A stretch of 64,000 nucleotides of DNA from Paenibacillus sp. LHD-38 (GCF_031157315.1 NZ_JAVIFU010000002.1:222943-286942); one strand, 5' to 3'. Counted from the first letter of the stretch, positions 44,724 through 54,472 are shown. Notes: generated by a model not told the origin, from the letters alone. Numbers and translations are program-made.

Positions 44724-45392
44724 ATGACTTTTAAACGACAAGAATGGACGAGTACCAGCATTCCTTTTGCTCGCAATAAACCTTTGCAGCTAATGATCAT
44801 CATTTTTATCCTATTTTTTGGTCTTTTGGCTTTTTCGCCCACTGATCGATTTATATGGATAACTTATAACTCAACCCTAATCGCGGTTATCCTAATCCTT
44901 GTCTTCACTTACAAGTGGTTTCGTTTTTCAAATCTGTCCTACCTTCTGATGCTCATTTTCTTTTGTCTCCATACTTACGCGGCACATTATACATATGAAG
45001 GCACACCTATGGACCAGTGGCTAAAAATATCGTTACATACAAAAAGAAGCTATTATGATCAAGTCGTTCATTTCGCCTTCGGACTCCTCATTGCTTTTCC
45101 GTTCCGTGAATTTTTCATATTCCAAGTTAAGCCGCGCGGAATTTGGTCATATGTTCTGCCAGTAGTCTTTGTAATCGGCTTTAGCGCGCTATTCGAGATC
45201 CTTGAAATGTTGGCCGCCTTAGTAGCTGGCCCTGGTGGCGAAGCCACATTTGTTGGAATGCAAGGTGATATCTTCGATACGCAAAAAGATATGGCATTAG
45301 GATTCCTTGGTGGAGTCATTTCGATGGGTATTCTCGCATGGATAATCAGGAAAAGGGATAAAACAAATGCTGCTTCGGATTCCCTACGCTAA
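44724..45392 (+). CDS. DUF2238 (YjdF-like) integral membrane protein
   Basis: A 222-residue protein with about six hydrophobic helices. Conserved family segments are HTYAAHYTY, YYDQVVHFAFGLL, ALFEILEMLAALVAG and GMQGDIFDTQKDMALGFLGG; the acidic/His residues within helices suggest metal or proton handling, but function is unknown. AAGGAG lies 10 bases before ATG 44724; the longer reading from 44652 lacks a site. Confidence 0.82.
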   Translation: MTFKRQEWTSTSIPFARNKPLQLMIIIFILFFGLLAFSPTDRFIWITYNSTLIAVILILVFTYKWFRFSNLSYLLMLIFFCLHTYAAHYTYEGTPMDQWLKISLHTKRSYYDQVVHFAFGLLIAFPFREFFIFQVKPRGIWSYVLPVVFVIGFSALFEILEMLAALVAGPGGEATFVGMQGDIFDTQKDMALGFLGGVISMGILAWIIRKRDKTNAASDSLR

Positions 45393-45453
45393 CCCTTAAA
45401 ATACAAGCAGGAATAATTACGAATTAACATTTTAAAAGATACTATTCAACATG

Positions 45454-45482
45454 AGAATCCTTGATTTTAAGGGTTCTTTTTA
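45454..45482 (+). terminator. Intrinsic terminator of the DUF2238 gene
   Basis: A 9-bp stem (agaatcctt / aagggttct, one G-U pair), 6-nt loop and CTTTTT tail. Confidence 0.7.
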
Positions 45483-45563
45483 TTATCTTTATAAGGATTG
45501 CAACAATTTGCCTTTCTTCAACGTCAAATAAGTGCTGCAGCAAATAATAAACGAGGTGACCAT

Positions 45564-46517
45564 ATGAAAAAAAGATCCCTACTAATCTTAACACTGGTTG
45601 CGATGATGCTCTTCACTCTCGGACAAACCGTCTGGGCATTCAAGGACGTTAAAAATGATGCAAATGAGAAACAAATCGAGGAGCTTCAGAAGCTGGGCAT
45701 ACTGAGCGGTGATAAGCATGATAAGTTCAATCCGAAAGGCACGCTTACTTATGCGCAAGGCGTCTCGATGATCGTTAAAGGCTTAGAGCTTAATATTGAT
45801 CACATCCGCTTCATTAAAGCGCCAGAAGCAAGCGATTACTTTACAAATCTAAAAGATGATGCCTGGTACTCCGATGCGTTTATCATCGCAAATCTAAACG
45901 GCTTAGAAATTCCAAAAACGGTAAAAGCTAATGATATCATGACACGTGAGCAATTCGCTCATCATTTGTTCAAAGCGATACTGACCAAAGGCGATTATGC
46001 CTTTATCGAAATTTTCATGCTGCTCGAAGACGAGGCTGACGTCAACAAGGATTATATGGACAGCATCCAGAAGCTGATCATTAGCAAAATTGTTACACTG
46101 GATAAATCAAACAAGTTTTATCCAAAGAAAGCCATTACACGCAGCGAGGCTGCCGGCTGGCTCTATGGGGCCATTCAATTCGTAAAGGAGACGACACCTA
46201 TTCCTGAATTGCCTGAACAACCGGTCCTAGATCCAAAGCTTTCTGTAACCGCAGTAAACGCTGAAATTAATAAAGTAACCGTCACGGCTCAAGTGCCGCA
46301 CCCTGGTTATGGCATTCGTATAGCCTCTATCGGATTTGAAGGCGATAAAGCTGTTATTTATCTCGAAACGGTATTGCCTGATCCGGATAAAATGTATCCG
46401 CAAGTCATTACTGATGTATCGGTATCCACTTACGTCGATGCAAAACTAAAACCTGTGCTTCCGGAATCAGCGGGTTCGAGCCAATCGTCCACGGGTTCTG
46501 CGATTATCGCGGAGTAA
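45564..46517 (+). CDS. Secreted S-layer-homology domain protein
   Basis: A 317-residue exported protein: signal peptide at 1-25 (MKKRSLLILTLVAMMLFTLG), then three S-layer-homology-like repeats (FKDVKNDANEKQIEELQKLG; YFTNLKDDAWYSDAFIIANL; the third ending FYPKKAITRSEAAGWLYGAI). These anchor proteins to pyruvylated cell-wall polymer. The C-terminal about 75 residues (VPHPGYGIRIASIGFEGDK ...) resemble a PrcB-C-like beta domain. GAGGTGACC precedes ATG 45564. A short repeat fragment begins at its stop codon. Confidence 0.82.
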   Translation: MKKRSLLILTLVAMMLFTLGQTVWAFKDVKNDANEKQIEELQKLGILSGDKHDKFNPKGTLTYAQGVSMIVKGLELNIDHIRFIKAPEASDYFTNLKDDAWYSDAFIIANLNGLEIPKTVKANDIMTREQFAHHLFKAILTKGDYAFIEIFMLLEDEADVNKDYMDSIQKLIISKIVTLDKSNKFYPKKAITRSEAAGWLYGAIQFVKETTPIPELPEQPVLDPKLSVTAVNAEINKVTVTAQVPHPGYGIRIASIGFEGDKAVIYLETVLPDPDKMYPQVITDVSVSTYVDAKLKPVLPESAGSSQSSTGSAIIAE

Positions 46518-46538
46518 GCGTAAACGGTTGTCGTCCCC
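46518..46538 (+). repeat. Dispersed intergenic repeat, 5' box fragment (copy 4)
   Basis: GCGTAAACGGTTGTCGTCC matches the first 19-20 bases of copies 1 and 3; the middle box and AT-rich palindrome are absent. It begins directly after the stop codon of the SLH gene. Confidence 0.55.
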
Positions 46539-46542
46539 AAAT

Positions 46543-46596
46543 AAGGCTTCTCTAATTGTCTGAGCTGAAGCTCAGACAGCGGAGAAGCCTTTTTTT
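46543..46596. terminator. Compound bidirectional terminator between the SLH gene and ung
   Basis: A 10-bp outer stem (aaggcttctc / gagaagcctt) encloses a 9-bp inner stem (gtctgagct / agctcagac), followed by seven T residues. Confidence 0.8.
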
Positions 46597-47291
46597 CATT
46601 TACATTTAAGCTCAGACAGCATCGGAATCGCCCAATCAATGGGCTCACACCCTATCTTCTCTAGAAACGCATTCGCCCGCGAGAAAGGCCTGCTCCCAAA
46701 AAATCCTCTGCGTGCCGCAAACGGACTCGGATGCGGCGAGGAGATAATAAGATGTTTGTCCGTATCAATGGCACCGGCTTTCGCCTCTGCATGCTTTCCC
46801 CAGAGCATAAATACAACGGGTCTCTCCCTCTCGTTCAGCGTCGCTATAACCGAATCGGTAAATCGCTCCCATCCGAGTCCCTGATGAGAATTAGGACTGC
46901 CCTCTTCCACCGTCAGCACCGTATTTAGCAGCAGCACGCCTTGCCCCGCCCACGACTCCAGACTGCCATGATCAGGTATTTGTGCGCCTATATCCGTTTC
47001 TAACTCCTTATATATGTTCTTCAGAGAAGGCGGCACCTTCACGCCTGGCTGTACGGAGAAGCTAAGCCCATGCGCCTGCTGTGGTCCGTGGTATGGATCC
47101 TGCCCCAGGATAACCACTTTCGTTTGTTTATAAGATGTATAATTAAGTGCATTAAGAATGTTTTGTTGTTCAGGAAACACCGTCTTGCTCTTATATAAAG
47201 TATCTAACTTTGCCAGCAGCTCCACCATATATGATGCTTGAAGCTCGTCCTTTAACTTCTGGGACCAATCATTGTTCAGCCGTATCGTCAT
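46596..47291 (-). CDS. ung: Uracil-DNA glycosylase, family 1
   Basis: A 231-residue base-excision repair enzyme removing uracil from DNA. The water-activating loop [16 protein letters not shown] (Asp65, His68) and the minor-groove loop [13 protein letters not shown] with GSRPFSRAN are intact. Start 47291 has AAGGATG 7 bases upstream; the longer reading to 47360 lacks a site. Single gene. Confidence 0.95.
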   Translation of the reverse strand: MTIRLNNDWSQKLKDELQASYMVELLAKLDTLYKSKTVFPEQQNILNALNYTSYKQTKVVILGQDPYHGPQQAHGLSFSVQPGVKVPPSLKNIYKELETDIGAQIPDHGSLESWAGQGVLLLNTVLTVEEGSPNSHQGLGWERFTDSVIATLNERERPVVFMLWGKHAEAKAGAIDTDKHLIISSPHPSPFAARRGFFGSRPFSRANAFLEKIGCEPIDWAIPMLSELKCK

Positions 47292-47429
47292 TTTTCCGCA
47301 TCCTTCCAAGACTGTGTAAAATAAAAATCTCCTCCGCAAGACCTGATTGCTCAGTTCCATGCAAAGGAGCTTTGAATATGATAGGACTTTTATATGCTAT
47401 TTCTAATTTTAGCATGACCTGCGTGTTAA

Positions 47430-48446
47430 CTACAATATTTCACTCGTACTTACCTCGGCTGTGGAATCTCTTACGATCAGCTCCGTGCGAAGAGCAATCC
47501 GCTGCTTGACCGTGTTCGAATCCGCAAACTGTTGGATAAGCAAATCAACCGCTGCCTCTCCTAACTGATCCATAGGCTGAGCAATCGAAGTTAACGGAGG
47601 ATTCGTAACCGTCGCCAATAGGGTATTATCGAAGCTTACGATCGATAAATCAAAAGGCACACGCAAGCCACATTCCTTCGCGGCCTGCAGTGCACCGACA
47701 GCTATCAAATCATTGCAGCAAAACAGCGCGGTTGGCCGGTCCATTCGGCTAAGCAGCTCCGATGTCCGGGCTCTCCCATCCTCCAGTCCGCTTTTGCAAG
47801 CCAAAATACTTTCGTCAGGCAGCGAAATCCCTGCTTCCCCGAGCGATTGTCTAAAGCCGCGAACCCTTTCACGGCTGCTGCTTATCTGCAGGCTCTCTGC
47901 GAGCACCACCATTTTCGTATGTCCTAGACTTAGCAGATGGCAAGCAGCCTGTCTCCCGCCGGCGTAATCATCCGCTACAACCGTATGCACGGGAAACGAG
48001 TTTACCTCACGACCGATAACGACAATGGGGATAATCGTGCTGATATCTTGTAAAATGTCATTATTTTCAAGACCTGTACCGATGATGATGCCGTCCACGC
48101 GTTTTTGCTTTAAAACAGAAATATATCGTTCGACACGGTCATCCTTATTATCCGTGCTGCAAATAATGACGCTGTAGCCAAATCGATGGCCGCGATCCTC
48201 GACAGCACGAGCAACTTCGGCAAAAAAAGGATTGGCAATATCCGGAATAAGCAGACCTAACGTGAAGGTCTGCTTGCTGGTTAGAGCCGAAGCGATCGCA
48301 CTGGGCTGATATTGCAGCCTCTGCATAATCGCAAAAATTTGATTGCGCCGCTCCGTGCTTATTTTCCCTTTAGCGTTAATAACCTTCGACACGGTTGCGA
48401 TAGAAACGCCCGCTTCTCTAGCTACGTCGTAAATGGTCGCTTTCAT
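47430..48446 (-). CDS. LacI family transcriptional regulator
   Basis: A 338-residue regulator with helix-turn-helix [20 protein letters not shown], hinge segment YQPSAIASALTSKQT and a periplasmic-binding-like ligand core (TLGLLIPDIANPFFAEVAR, DLSIVSFDNT). The ATG at 48446 follows GAGGAA; the frame is open to 48491. It lies 95 bp downstream of the GH105 gene on the same strand and may be a local regulator of the pectin locus; no operator was identified. Confidence 0.85.
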   Translation of the reverse strand: MKATIYDVAREAGVSIATVSKVINAKGKISTERRNQIFAIMQRLQYQPSAIASALTSKQTFTLGLLIPDIANPFFAEVARAVEDRGHRFGYSVIICSTDNKDDRVERYISVLKQKRVDGIIIGTGLENNDILQDISTIIPIVVIGREVNSFPVHTVVADDYAGGRQAACHLLSLGHTKMVVLAESLQISSSRERVRGFRQSLGEAGISLPDESILACKSGLEDGRARTSELLSRMDRPTALFCCNDLIAVGALQAAKECGLRVPFDLSIVSFDNTLLATVTNPPLTSIAQPMDQLGEAAVDLLIQQFADSNTVKQRIALRTELIVRDSTAEVSTSEIL

Positions 48447-48541
48447 TTCGATTCCTCGCTCGCCTTTTCGCTCATACTCTATTATGCTCAAAGTGATGGA
48501 AGATTGGCAATCATTTCTTATTCAGCCATTCATGATCGGAA

Positions 48542-50806
48542 TCAAGTTTGTTCTATTGGTTGCGCCTTTATCTTGGCAGGCCCCGCTGCTTTCAAGCGCA
48601 TGATCTCCACGCCGGCAAGCAGCATAATGCCGATACCATGGTTGTCATTAAGGACCGTTCGCAAATCATGCATGTAATAATCAGGAGAGAAGGAATAACG
48701 AGAGCCGCTGCATACGCCATGTACATTGCCCTGCTTGTCAATTGCGCTGCTCGTTAGCCCTTGCCATGCCCGCAGCGCGGTTTCGGTATATGCCATCTGA
48801 TCTTTTAACCAGCCACAGCGAACGCCGCGTGCAAACGCATAAGCAAACATCGCCGTACAGGATGCTTCCTCATAAGCATCTGCCTGATTAAGCACCTGAC
48901 GCCACATGCCTGACTCACCCTGCAGAGCAGCAACCCCAGCACACATTTCCTCAAAAAATGCTTCCAGCGCTTGTCGATCGCTGTGTTCAGGAGGCAGCTT
49001 TTCCAGCAGCTCCGATAAGGAAAACAAGCACCACCCGTTTCCGCGTCCCCAAGGCACAAGCGTAGCTTTTCCGTATTTAAAATCGAACACATGCGACATG
49101 AGGCCTTCGTCTGCCATAAATAAATAGCTTTTGAATAAAAGAAATTGTTTCGCAGCCTCATCAAGCGATTTCGGCTCACCTGTTGCCAATGCATAACGGA
49201 TCAAGAACGGCCCGCTCATATACAAATCATCGGCCCACATCGTATCTGCCGAATATTCGCCCGGACACTGCCGATAGAACGCTCCATCCTCCTTCCTTTC
49301 CAGCTGCTCGAGCATGAAATCCGCAATCCGGTCTGCGATTCGTAAAAAAGTTTGATCCCTCGCTGTTGCATATGCCTCCAGCATAGCCGAACCGAAAGAG
49401 CCGCAATTATCAAGCATTCGTATCAAAACGAGCTGATGATTAATAGACGGGAACCCGTATTCCTCTTTATCCCACATGGAATAGTCGTACATGTCCGTGC
49501 AGCTGCGGATATGGCTCAGCGTGTAATCGATCAAATCCCTGCGTTCCAGCTCGCGTGCCATCTTTAGGAGCCCATACATCGTAACGCCGAGCGGATAATC
49601 CCAGCGGCCATAGTTCGTCGCGCTTCCGGTTGTCCATTTATTGCTCAGCATCGCATTCTCGTAATAGGGACGGACACGCGTCTGCGGAGCATCCACCCAC
49701 CAATACGAGTAACCGCTGAATTCTCCATTTTGATTAACGGCCGGGAAAAGCGCTGCAGTCGAGCATACTAACGCAGAATCTACGGCGTCAGCAGGATCGA
49801 GAGGTCCAGCAAACAGCCACTTTCCGTTGTAACCGTGAATATGCGCCGGCGCTTCAAAGCCCAAACGGTTTCCTTCCTGTTTGGCACTAAGCTCAAAGCC
49901 CCAGCCTGCCGATCCGCTGATGGAACGCACTAACAATTCGTTGTACCCGGCAGAAGCGTTTACTTCTATCCTAAAATCCCCAGCCTTCATCAGAGCTGCG
50001 GCAAATTGTCCACCCAGCCAAATGCTCGTTGGACCATATGCGGTCCCTTCCAGCACAATGACGGCATCTCTGCCCGGCACATTCAACTTTGTCCAGCCAA
50101 ATGCGGCAGCCGGTACAGCGGGACTTCCGAATAAACGCTCGCAATTCGGCCGTTCAGCTTCCTCGGCTGTCCATTCCCTGCGAGGAAGCCAGCTTAAACC
50201 GCTGGCTTCCTCCGATTCTCCAAATGAAAAGTAACCGTTGTCTTCCAATATTCGAGATTCGTCTGCGGGCTCTGAATAGACCCAGCCTGCGCTGCCTGCT
50301 CTTCCGGAGAAAGGAGCCAGTACCTGCATAATGCGTACCTTTGCTTCATCTGCGCCGAAACGGCAGCCAAAACCAGCGACTGTTTTGCGCGCTTCGATTA
50401 ACACTTGATTCCAGCCTTTGCGGAACAACAGGGGGATTACTGCCTGCGCACCTGGCTTCAGCTCATCGACGACGGACGAGCGGTATACCTGCTCTTCATT
50501 CACCAGAAGTTTAATGGGGCCAAACGGCTCTATTATGCCGTCGATTGAGCGCTCGTCATCGCTCCAGACAAGCCCGTAAAGATAGGCGTACTGGCCCTGC
50601 CTCGCATCCGGCAGCCTTTCAAATAGGTCCATTTCATATAAACCATTTTCGCTTTGCAAAATACCTGATTTGGCGAAGGCACGCAGCGTAAAAGGTACGG
50701 GCGGGTTAGCGCCGACATACCTTCCGGCAAGCACCTCCAAGATGCGCTTGTCATCGTCTCCGTACCAATAGCGGCTGCTTTCGCGCGGTTCAAAATATCC
50801 GCTCAT
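48542..50806 (-). CDS. GH105-like unsaturated rhamnogalacturonyl hydrolase with N-terminal extension
   Basis: A 754-residue protein. Residues about 330-735 form the (alpha/alpha)6 GH105 domain: WTTGSATNYGRWDYPLGVTM, MWADDLYMSGPFL (the Asp is the expected general acid) and VPWGRGNGWCLF. This family removes unsaturated galacturonyl ends from rhamnogalacturonan fragments. The first 330 residues are an extra beta-rich region not found in the 370-residue YteR/YesR. No signal peptide, so it acts on imported oligosaccharides. ATG has GAGGAG 8 bases upstream and overlaps the previous gene by 4 bases. Confidence 0.82.
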   Translation of the reverse strand: MSGYFEPRESSRYWYGDDDKRILEVLAGRYVGANPPVPFTLRAFAKSGILQSENGLYEMDLFERLPDARQGQYAYLYGLVWSDDERSIDGIIEPFGPIKLLVNEEQVYRSSVVDELKPGAQAVIPLLFRKGWNQVLIEARKTVAGFGCRFGADEAKVRIMQVLAPFSGRAGSAGWVYSEPADESRILEDNGYFSFGESEEASGLSWLPRREWTAEEAERPNCERLFGSPAVPAAAFGWTKLNVPGRDAVIVLEGTAYGPTSIWLGGQFAAALMKAGDFRIEVNASAGYNELLVRSISGSAGWGFELSAKQEGNRLGFEAPAHIHGYNGKWLFAGPLDPADAVDSALVCSTAALFPAVNQNGEFSGYSYWWVDAPQTRVRPYYENAMLSNKWTTGSATNYGRWDYPLGVTMYGLLKMARELERRDLIDYTLSHIRSCTDMYDYSMWDKEEYGFPSINHQLVLIRMLDNCGSFGSAMLEAYATARDQTFLRIADRIADFMLEQLERKEDGAFYRQCPGEYSADTMWADDLYMSGPFLIRYALATGEPKSLDEAAKQFLLFKSYLFMADEGLMSHVFDFKYGKATLVPWGRGNGWCLFSLSELLEKLPPEHSDRQALEAFFEEMCAGVAALQGESGMWRQVLNQADAYEEASCTAMFAYAFARGVRCGWLKDQMAYTETALRAWQGLTSSAIDKQGNVHGVCSGSRYSFSPDYYMHDLRTVLNDNHGIGIMLLAGVEIMRLKAAGPAKIKAQPIEQT

Positions 50807-52593
50807 TTCATCAGCTCCTCTTGATCAGTCAAAGACTGCGGGTTTGTGGTCTCCGCATCCGCCTTAGGGGGCGAGAGCTTGATATCAAACGTTTTATTAT
50901 AGGGTGTCATCAGATTGACGACAAGCGATTGGCAGCCGGCCGGTATCGCTGTATTCCGCAGCGTTTTCACTAAATGCTCATGCGCACCGCCATCAACCTC
51001 TATCCAATCCTCTCCTGCTGCATAACGAACGTTTCCATGCTTCCAGAAATAAGCATCCTCTATGGGAGTTAGCCCTTCGCCCGAAAATGATCCTTCGCTG
51101 CCAAATACGAAAACGACCTGCGTCATCATGCTGTCAGGCTCCGGGCAACGAAGCTGAAGCTGCCAGCCATGCTCGGTTTTCCTTAGCTCTGCCTCGACAT
51201 GATGGCATTGCAAATGCGTCGTCTCTCTTAGATGATGGGGAAGCAAGTACCATGGACTAACCGCCGATCCTGCCGACAGGGGTAAATTCTCCTCCGCTAC
51301 GGGACCGTAATAACCCTTGCTCTCGACAGCCGTCAGCTTATAGCCCTTCTCCAGCACCTCCAATTCGTTCATCTTTACAAACCCAGGCTCAAAGGAAGTG
51401 CCGATTTGTACCGCCAGCAATTTCGCATCGCCATGCCGAAGCGCAAACATCGAGCTCGCCTCAGCCATCACGGTTAAGCTTGTTTTCCCGTCTCTTTCGC
51501 GGGCAACCGGCGCGCCAAAATCAGGATGCAATCTGCTGTGATAAATTTTACCGCCGTGCCCTGCCGCATCCATTTCACTTAAAAAACGTTTCCGCGGAAA
51601 GTTACGGTTAAGCACCATTCGGTATATCGTTGGCAGCTCGGCCGGATGAATGGTATGCTCTCGCAGCTCGGGCCGCAATAAATAACTGAGCATGGCATTG
51701 TTAGGCAGCCAGCCTGGATGTTTAAGCGATTGGCCCGCAAGCTCGGCGATCGCTTCAAATATAGGATTGTAATCCCTTTGTGCCATTAACCTGCTGACTA
51801 GAAAGTAGCTTTCCATCGTATAGCTGAGGCCAAAATCCTGCCTTCCCGAATAATCCGTGACGACCTCTCCGTTAGGATGAACCATGTATGCCATCATCTT
51901 CAGATTTCGGCGGACCGGCTCGAGCAATTCCGGTTTATCTAGAAGCTCAGCCGCATGGAACAACATAACATCGCTGACCGCATTGTAAATGCCGTTGCTA
52001 CGCTCGGTCCATTCCCCATCCTCCGTGCAGTCCAGCCCCTCAGCCAACCACGCGTGTGCTCTTTCCTTAAGGTCAGCGCGGCCCGTCAGCTTGTACATAT
52101 ACCCCAGCGCTGCAGTCAGCACCCAGCGATGATTCGGCGTATGGCAGCCGCCTGTCAATAATGCGGGAATCGTCTGCTCTAGAAAGAGCAAAATATTCGC
52201 TGTCGATTTCCGAAGCGGCTCCCATTGCTCCGCCCGCAGCAGCTCATAAACCTGTGCCAGCCCAACGACTACAAAAGCGGTATCCGGCGGTGAATGCATA
52301 TTGGTCCATCCGGGGGATATCGTGCCGTCGGCATGCTGGGAGCGCAGCATATATTGCGTGCCAAGCTCCAGTTGGCTGGCCAGCTCCTCGTCATGATGGA
52401 GCATCGAGTCCTTGTTGATCAAAGCTGCGACCCAGAGCGCCATTACCATCGGCGAGCCGCCATGGCTGGGCCACGCGATACCGTTCTCCGCGTCGGCTAC
52501 TCCCCCGTAATATCGGCTGCCTTGATCCAGCACCTGCCGGCTGGCGCCCTCTTTTGCCCAAAAATCGTTTAATTCAACAAGCTTTTCGTACAT
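50803..52593 (-). CDS. Large cytosolic alpha-toroid-like protein of the pectin operon, activity unknown
   Basis: A 596-residue protein without signal peptide. The first about 340 residues are helical with repeated toroid-like segments (WPSHGGSPMVMALWVAAL, WTNMHSPPDTAFVVVGLAQV, GGCHTPNHRWVLTAALGYMY, ERSNGIYNAVSDVMLFHAAE), as in (alpha/alpha)6 glycosidases and lyases. The rest looks beta-rich. Placed between the permeases and the GH105 gene and overlapping the latter by 4 bases, it probably degrades an imported uronic-acid oligosaccharide. I cannot assign a CAZy family. ATG 52593 is preferred over 52620 because a GGAGGAG runs up to it. Confidence 0.7.
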   Translation of the reverse strand: MYEKLVELNDFWAKEGASRQVLDQGSRYYGGVADAENGIAWPSHGGSPMVMALWVAALINKDSMLHHDEELASQLELGTQYMLRSQHADGTISPGWTNMHSPPDTAFVVVGLAQVYELLRAEQWEPLRKSTANILLFLEQTIPALLTGGCHTPNHRWVLTAALGYMYKLTGRADLKERAHAWLAEGLDCTEDGEWTERSNGIYNAVSDVMLFHAAELLDKPELLEPVRRNLKMMAYMVHPNGEVVTDYSGRQDFGLSYTMESYFLVSRLMAQRDYNPIFEAIAELAGQSLKHPGWLPNNAMLSYLLRPELREHTIHPAELPTIYRMVLNRNFPRKRFLSEMDAAGHGGKIYHSRLHPDFGAPVARERDGKTSLTVMAEASSMFALRHGDAKLLAVQIGTSFEPGFVKMNELEVLEKGYKLTAVESKGYYGPVAEENLPLSAGSAVSPWYLLPHHLRETTHLQCHHVEAELRKTEHGWQLQLRCPEPDSMMTQVVFVFGSEGSFSGEGLTPIEDAYFWKHGNVRYAAGEDWIEVDGGAHEHLVKTLRNTAIPAGCQSLVVNLMTPYNKTFDIKLSPPKADAETTNPQSLTDQEELMK

Positions 52594-52639
52594 GCTCCTC
52601 CGTCCTTTCGCCACGTTCATATCGTACGGCTGGATGCCG

Positions 52640-53512
52640 CTATCCTTTTACAGCCCCAAGCATAACACCGCTTACAAAGTAACGCTGAAGCCACGGGTAG
52701 ACGATCAAAATCGGCACGGTTGCGAAAATAACGCTGGCTGCCTTCAAGCTTTCAGGCACGACCGTCGCCATTTGTGCGCCTTCCATCTGCATCAACTCGC
52801 TGATCATATTGTTTTGAATGAGCTGGTACAGCTTAAGCTGCAGCGGATAAAGCTCCGGACTGTTGATATACATCAGCGTGTCCGTAAAACCGTTCCAGCG
52901 GCCTACCGCATAGAACAAACTAAGCGTCGTAATAACAGGAAGCGACAAAGGAAGAATAATGCTGACCAGCGTCCGGAAATGGCTGCTGCCGTCAATCTCG
53001 GCCGATTCTTCGAGACTCTCGGGAATATTGTTGAAAAACGAGATTAATATAATCAAATAAAACGGATTGATTAGCCCGGGAAGCACCAGCGCCCACATCG
53101 AATCCAGCATATGCAAATTACGAATTAAAATATATTCTGGGATAATGCCTCCGCTGAAGAACATGGTAATGACGACGATAAACATAAAGCCTTTACGGCC
53201 CTTCAGCTTCTTTTTAGATAGCGGATAGCCCATAGCAATCGTCATCACCATGCACAATACGGTGAAAATGCCTGTCAGCAGCACCGTGAAGCCAAGTGAA
53301 CGAATCATCGCAGGGTCAGAAAACACTTTATAATACGCCTCAAAATTCAGCTCTACCGGATACAAGCTCACTTGCCCCGAAAGAATTGGCTTAACCGAGC
53401 TTAGTGAGATAGCCAATATATGAAGAAATGGAGCCAGACAAATCAACGTGCAAACGGATAAAACAATAAAATTAATCGTATCAAATACACGGTTAGCGGT
53501 TTGTTCTCTCAT
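52640..53512 (-). CDS. ABC sugar transporter permease, YtcP/LplC-like
   Basis: A 290-residue permease with six helices and the binding-protein-dependent EAA loop (LEESAEIDGSSHFRTLVSII). AAAGGAG is 8 bases before ATG 53512. Its C-terminal GVMLGAVKG ending is characteristic of the LplC/YtcP branch, which imports oligosaccharides such as pectin fragments. It partners the permease at 53570-54472. Confidence 0.9.
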   Translation of the reverse strand: MREQTANRVFDTINFIVLSVCTLICLAPFLHILAISLSSVKPILSGQVSLYPVELNFEAYYKVFSDPAMIRSLGFTVLLTGIFTVLCMVMTIAMGYPLSKKKLKGRKGFMFIVVITMFFSGGIIPEYILIRNLHMLDSMWALVLPGLINPFYLIILISFFNNIPESLEESAEIDGSSHFRTLVSIILPLSLPVITTLSLFYAVGRWNGFTDTLMYINSPELYPLQLKLYQLIQNNMISELMQMEGAQMATVVPESLKAASVIFATVPILIVYPWLQRYFVSGVMLGAVKG

Positions 53513-53569
53513 CACGTCCGCTCCTTTCAAATAGTCGCTAGCAAGAAAAGGAGATTCATTGCGTCAGGT

Positions 53570-54472
53570 TTATAGGATGCTCTCATCCGTCAGCTTCTTG
53601 GAAATGTAATTTGCCCCAAGCACGAATACGAGGCCAACGACGGCTTGGAATAACCCTATGACCGTTGCCAGCGTATATTGACCGGACTGAAGCCCGATAC
53701 GGTAAACGAAAGTACTTAATACATCCGCATACTCGCGAACCGCTAAATTACCAATGACATAGGGTCTTTCAAATCCGATGGATATCATATGCCCAAGATT
53801 GATGATCAGCAGCACGATGATGGTTGGCTTTAGGCCGGGCAGAGTAATATGCCAAATTCTCTTTAGCCTTCCCGCTCCATCAATGCCGGCAGCTTCAAAG
53901 AGCTCCTTATTAATACCAGTAAGCGCGGCCAAATAGATGATCGTTCCCCAGCCTGCGCTTTGCCACACGCCAACCAGGAGATAAGTAATGAGCCAATCGT
54001 TTTTATCCGTGAGAAACGGCACCGCGTCAAATCCAATCGAAGTCAGCAAGTTATTAATCATGCCTGACTGTGTGCCAAATACCTGATAGACGATACCGCC
54101 AATAATTACCCAAGAGATAAAATGGGGAATGTAAAGTATGGTTTGCGACAGCTTCTTAAACCAAGCCGTCTTCAATTCGAATAGCATAATCGCTAATATG
54201 AGCGGTGCCGGGAAGGATACGAGCAGATCAAGAAAATTGAGCATCAGCGTATTGCGAAGCGTTTTATAGAAATCGCTCATCCCGAATACTTCCTTGAAAG
54301 CTTCCAATCCGATCCATTCGCTGCCGTTTATGCCTTGAAAAAAGTTAAAATCCTTAAATGCAATCTGTATGCCGTACATGGGACCGTATTTAAAAATGAT
54401 GAAATACGTCAGCGGCAATACAAGCAGCGCATACAGCTGCCAATATCTGCGGAAATAGACGGTCATGCTCAC
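53570..54472 (-). CDS. ABC sugar transporter permease, YteP/LplB-like
   Basis: A 300-residue permease with six helices, EAA loop (FEAAGIDGAGRLKRIWHITL) and the LplB-type opening YGPMYGIQIAFKDFNFFQGI. The GTG at 54472 is chosen as AGGAGG lies 8 bases upstream; an ATG six bases later is possible. Together with the downstream permease it forms the channel. No ATPase gene is present; such systems share a common MsmX-type ATPase encoded elsewhere. Confidence 0.9.
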   Translation of the reverse strand: MSMTVYFRRYWQLYALLVLPLTYFIIFKYGPMYGIQIAFKDFNFFQGINGSEWIGLEAFKEVFGMSDFYKTLRNTLMLNFLDLLVSFPAPLILAIMLFELKTAWFKKLSQTILYIPHFISWVIIGGIVYQVFGTQSGMINNLLTSIGFDAVPFLTDKNDWLITYLLVGVWQSAGWGTIIYLAALTGINKELFEAAGIDGAGRLKRIWHITLPGLKPTIIVLLIINLGHMISIGFERPYVIGNLAVREYADVLSTFVYRIGLQSGQYTLATVIGLFQAVVGLVFVLGANYISKKLTDESIL

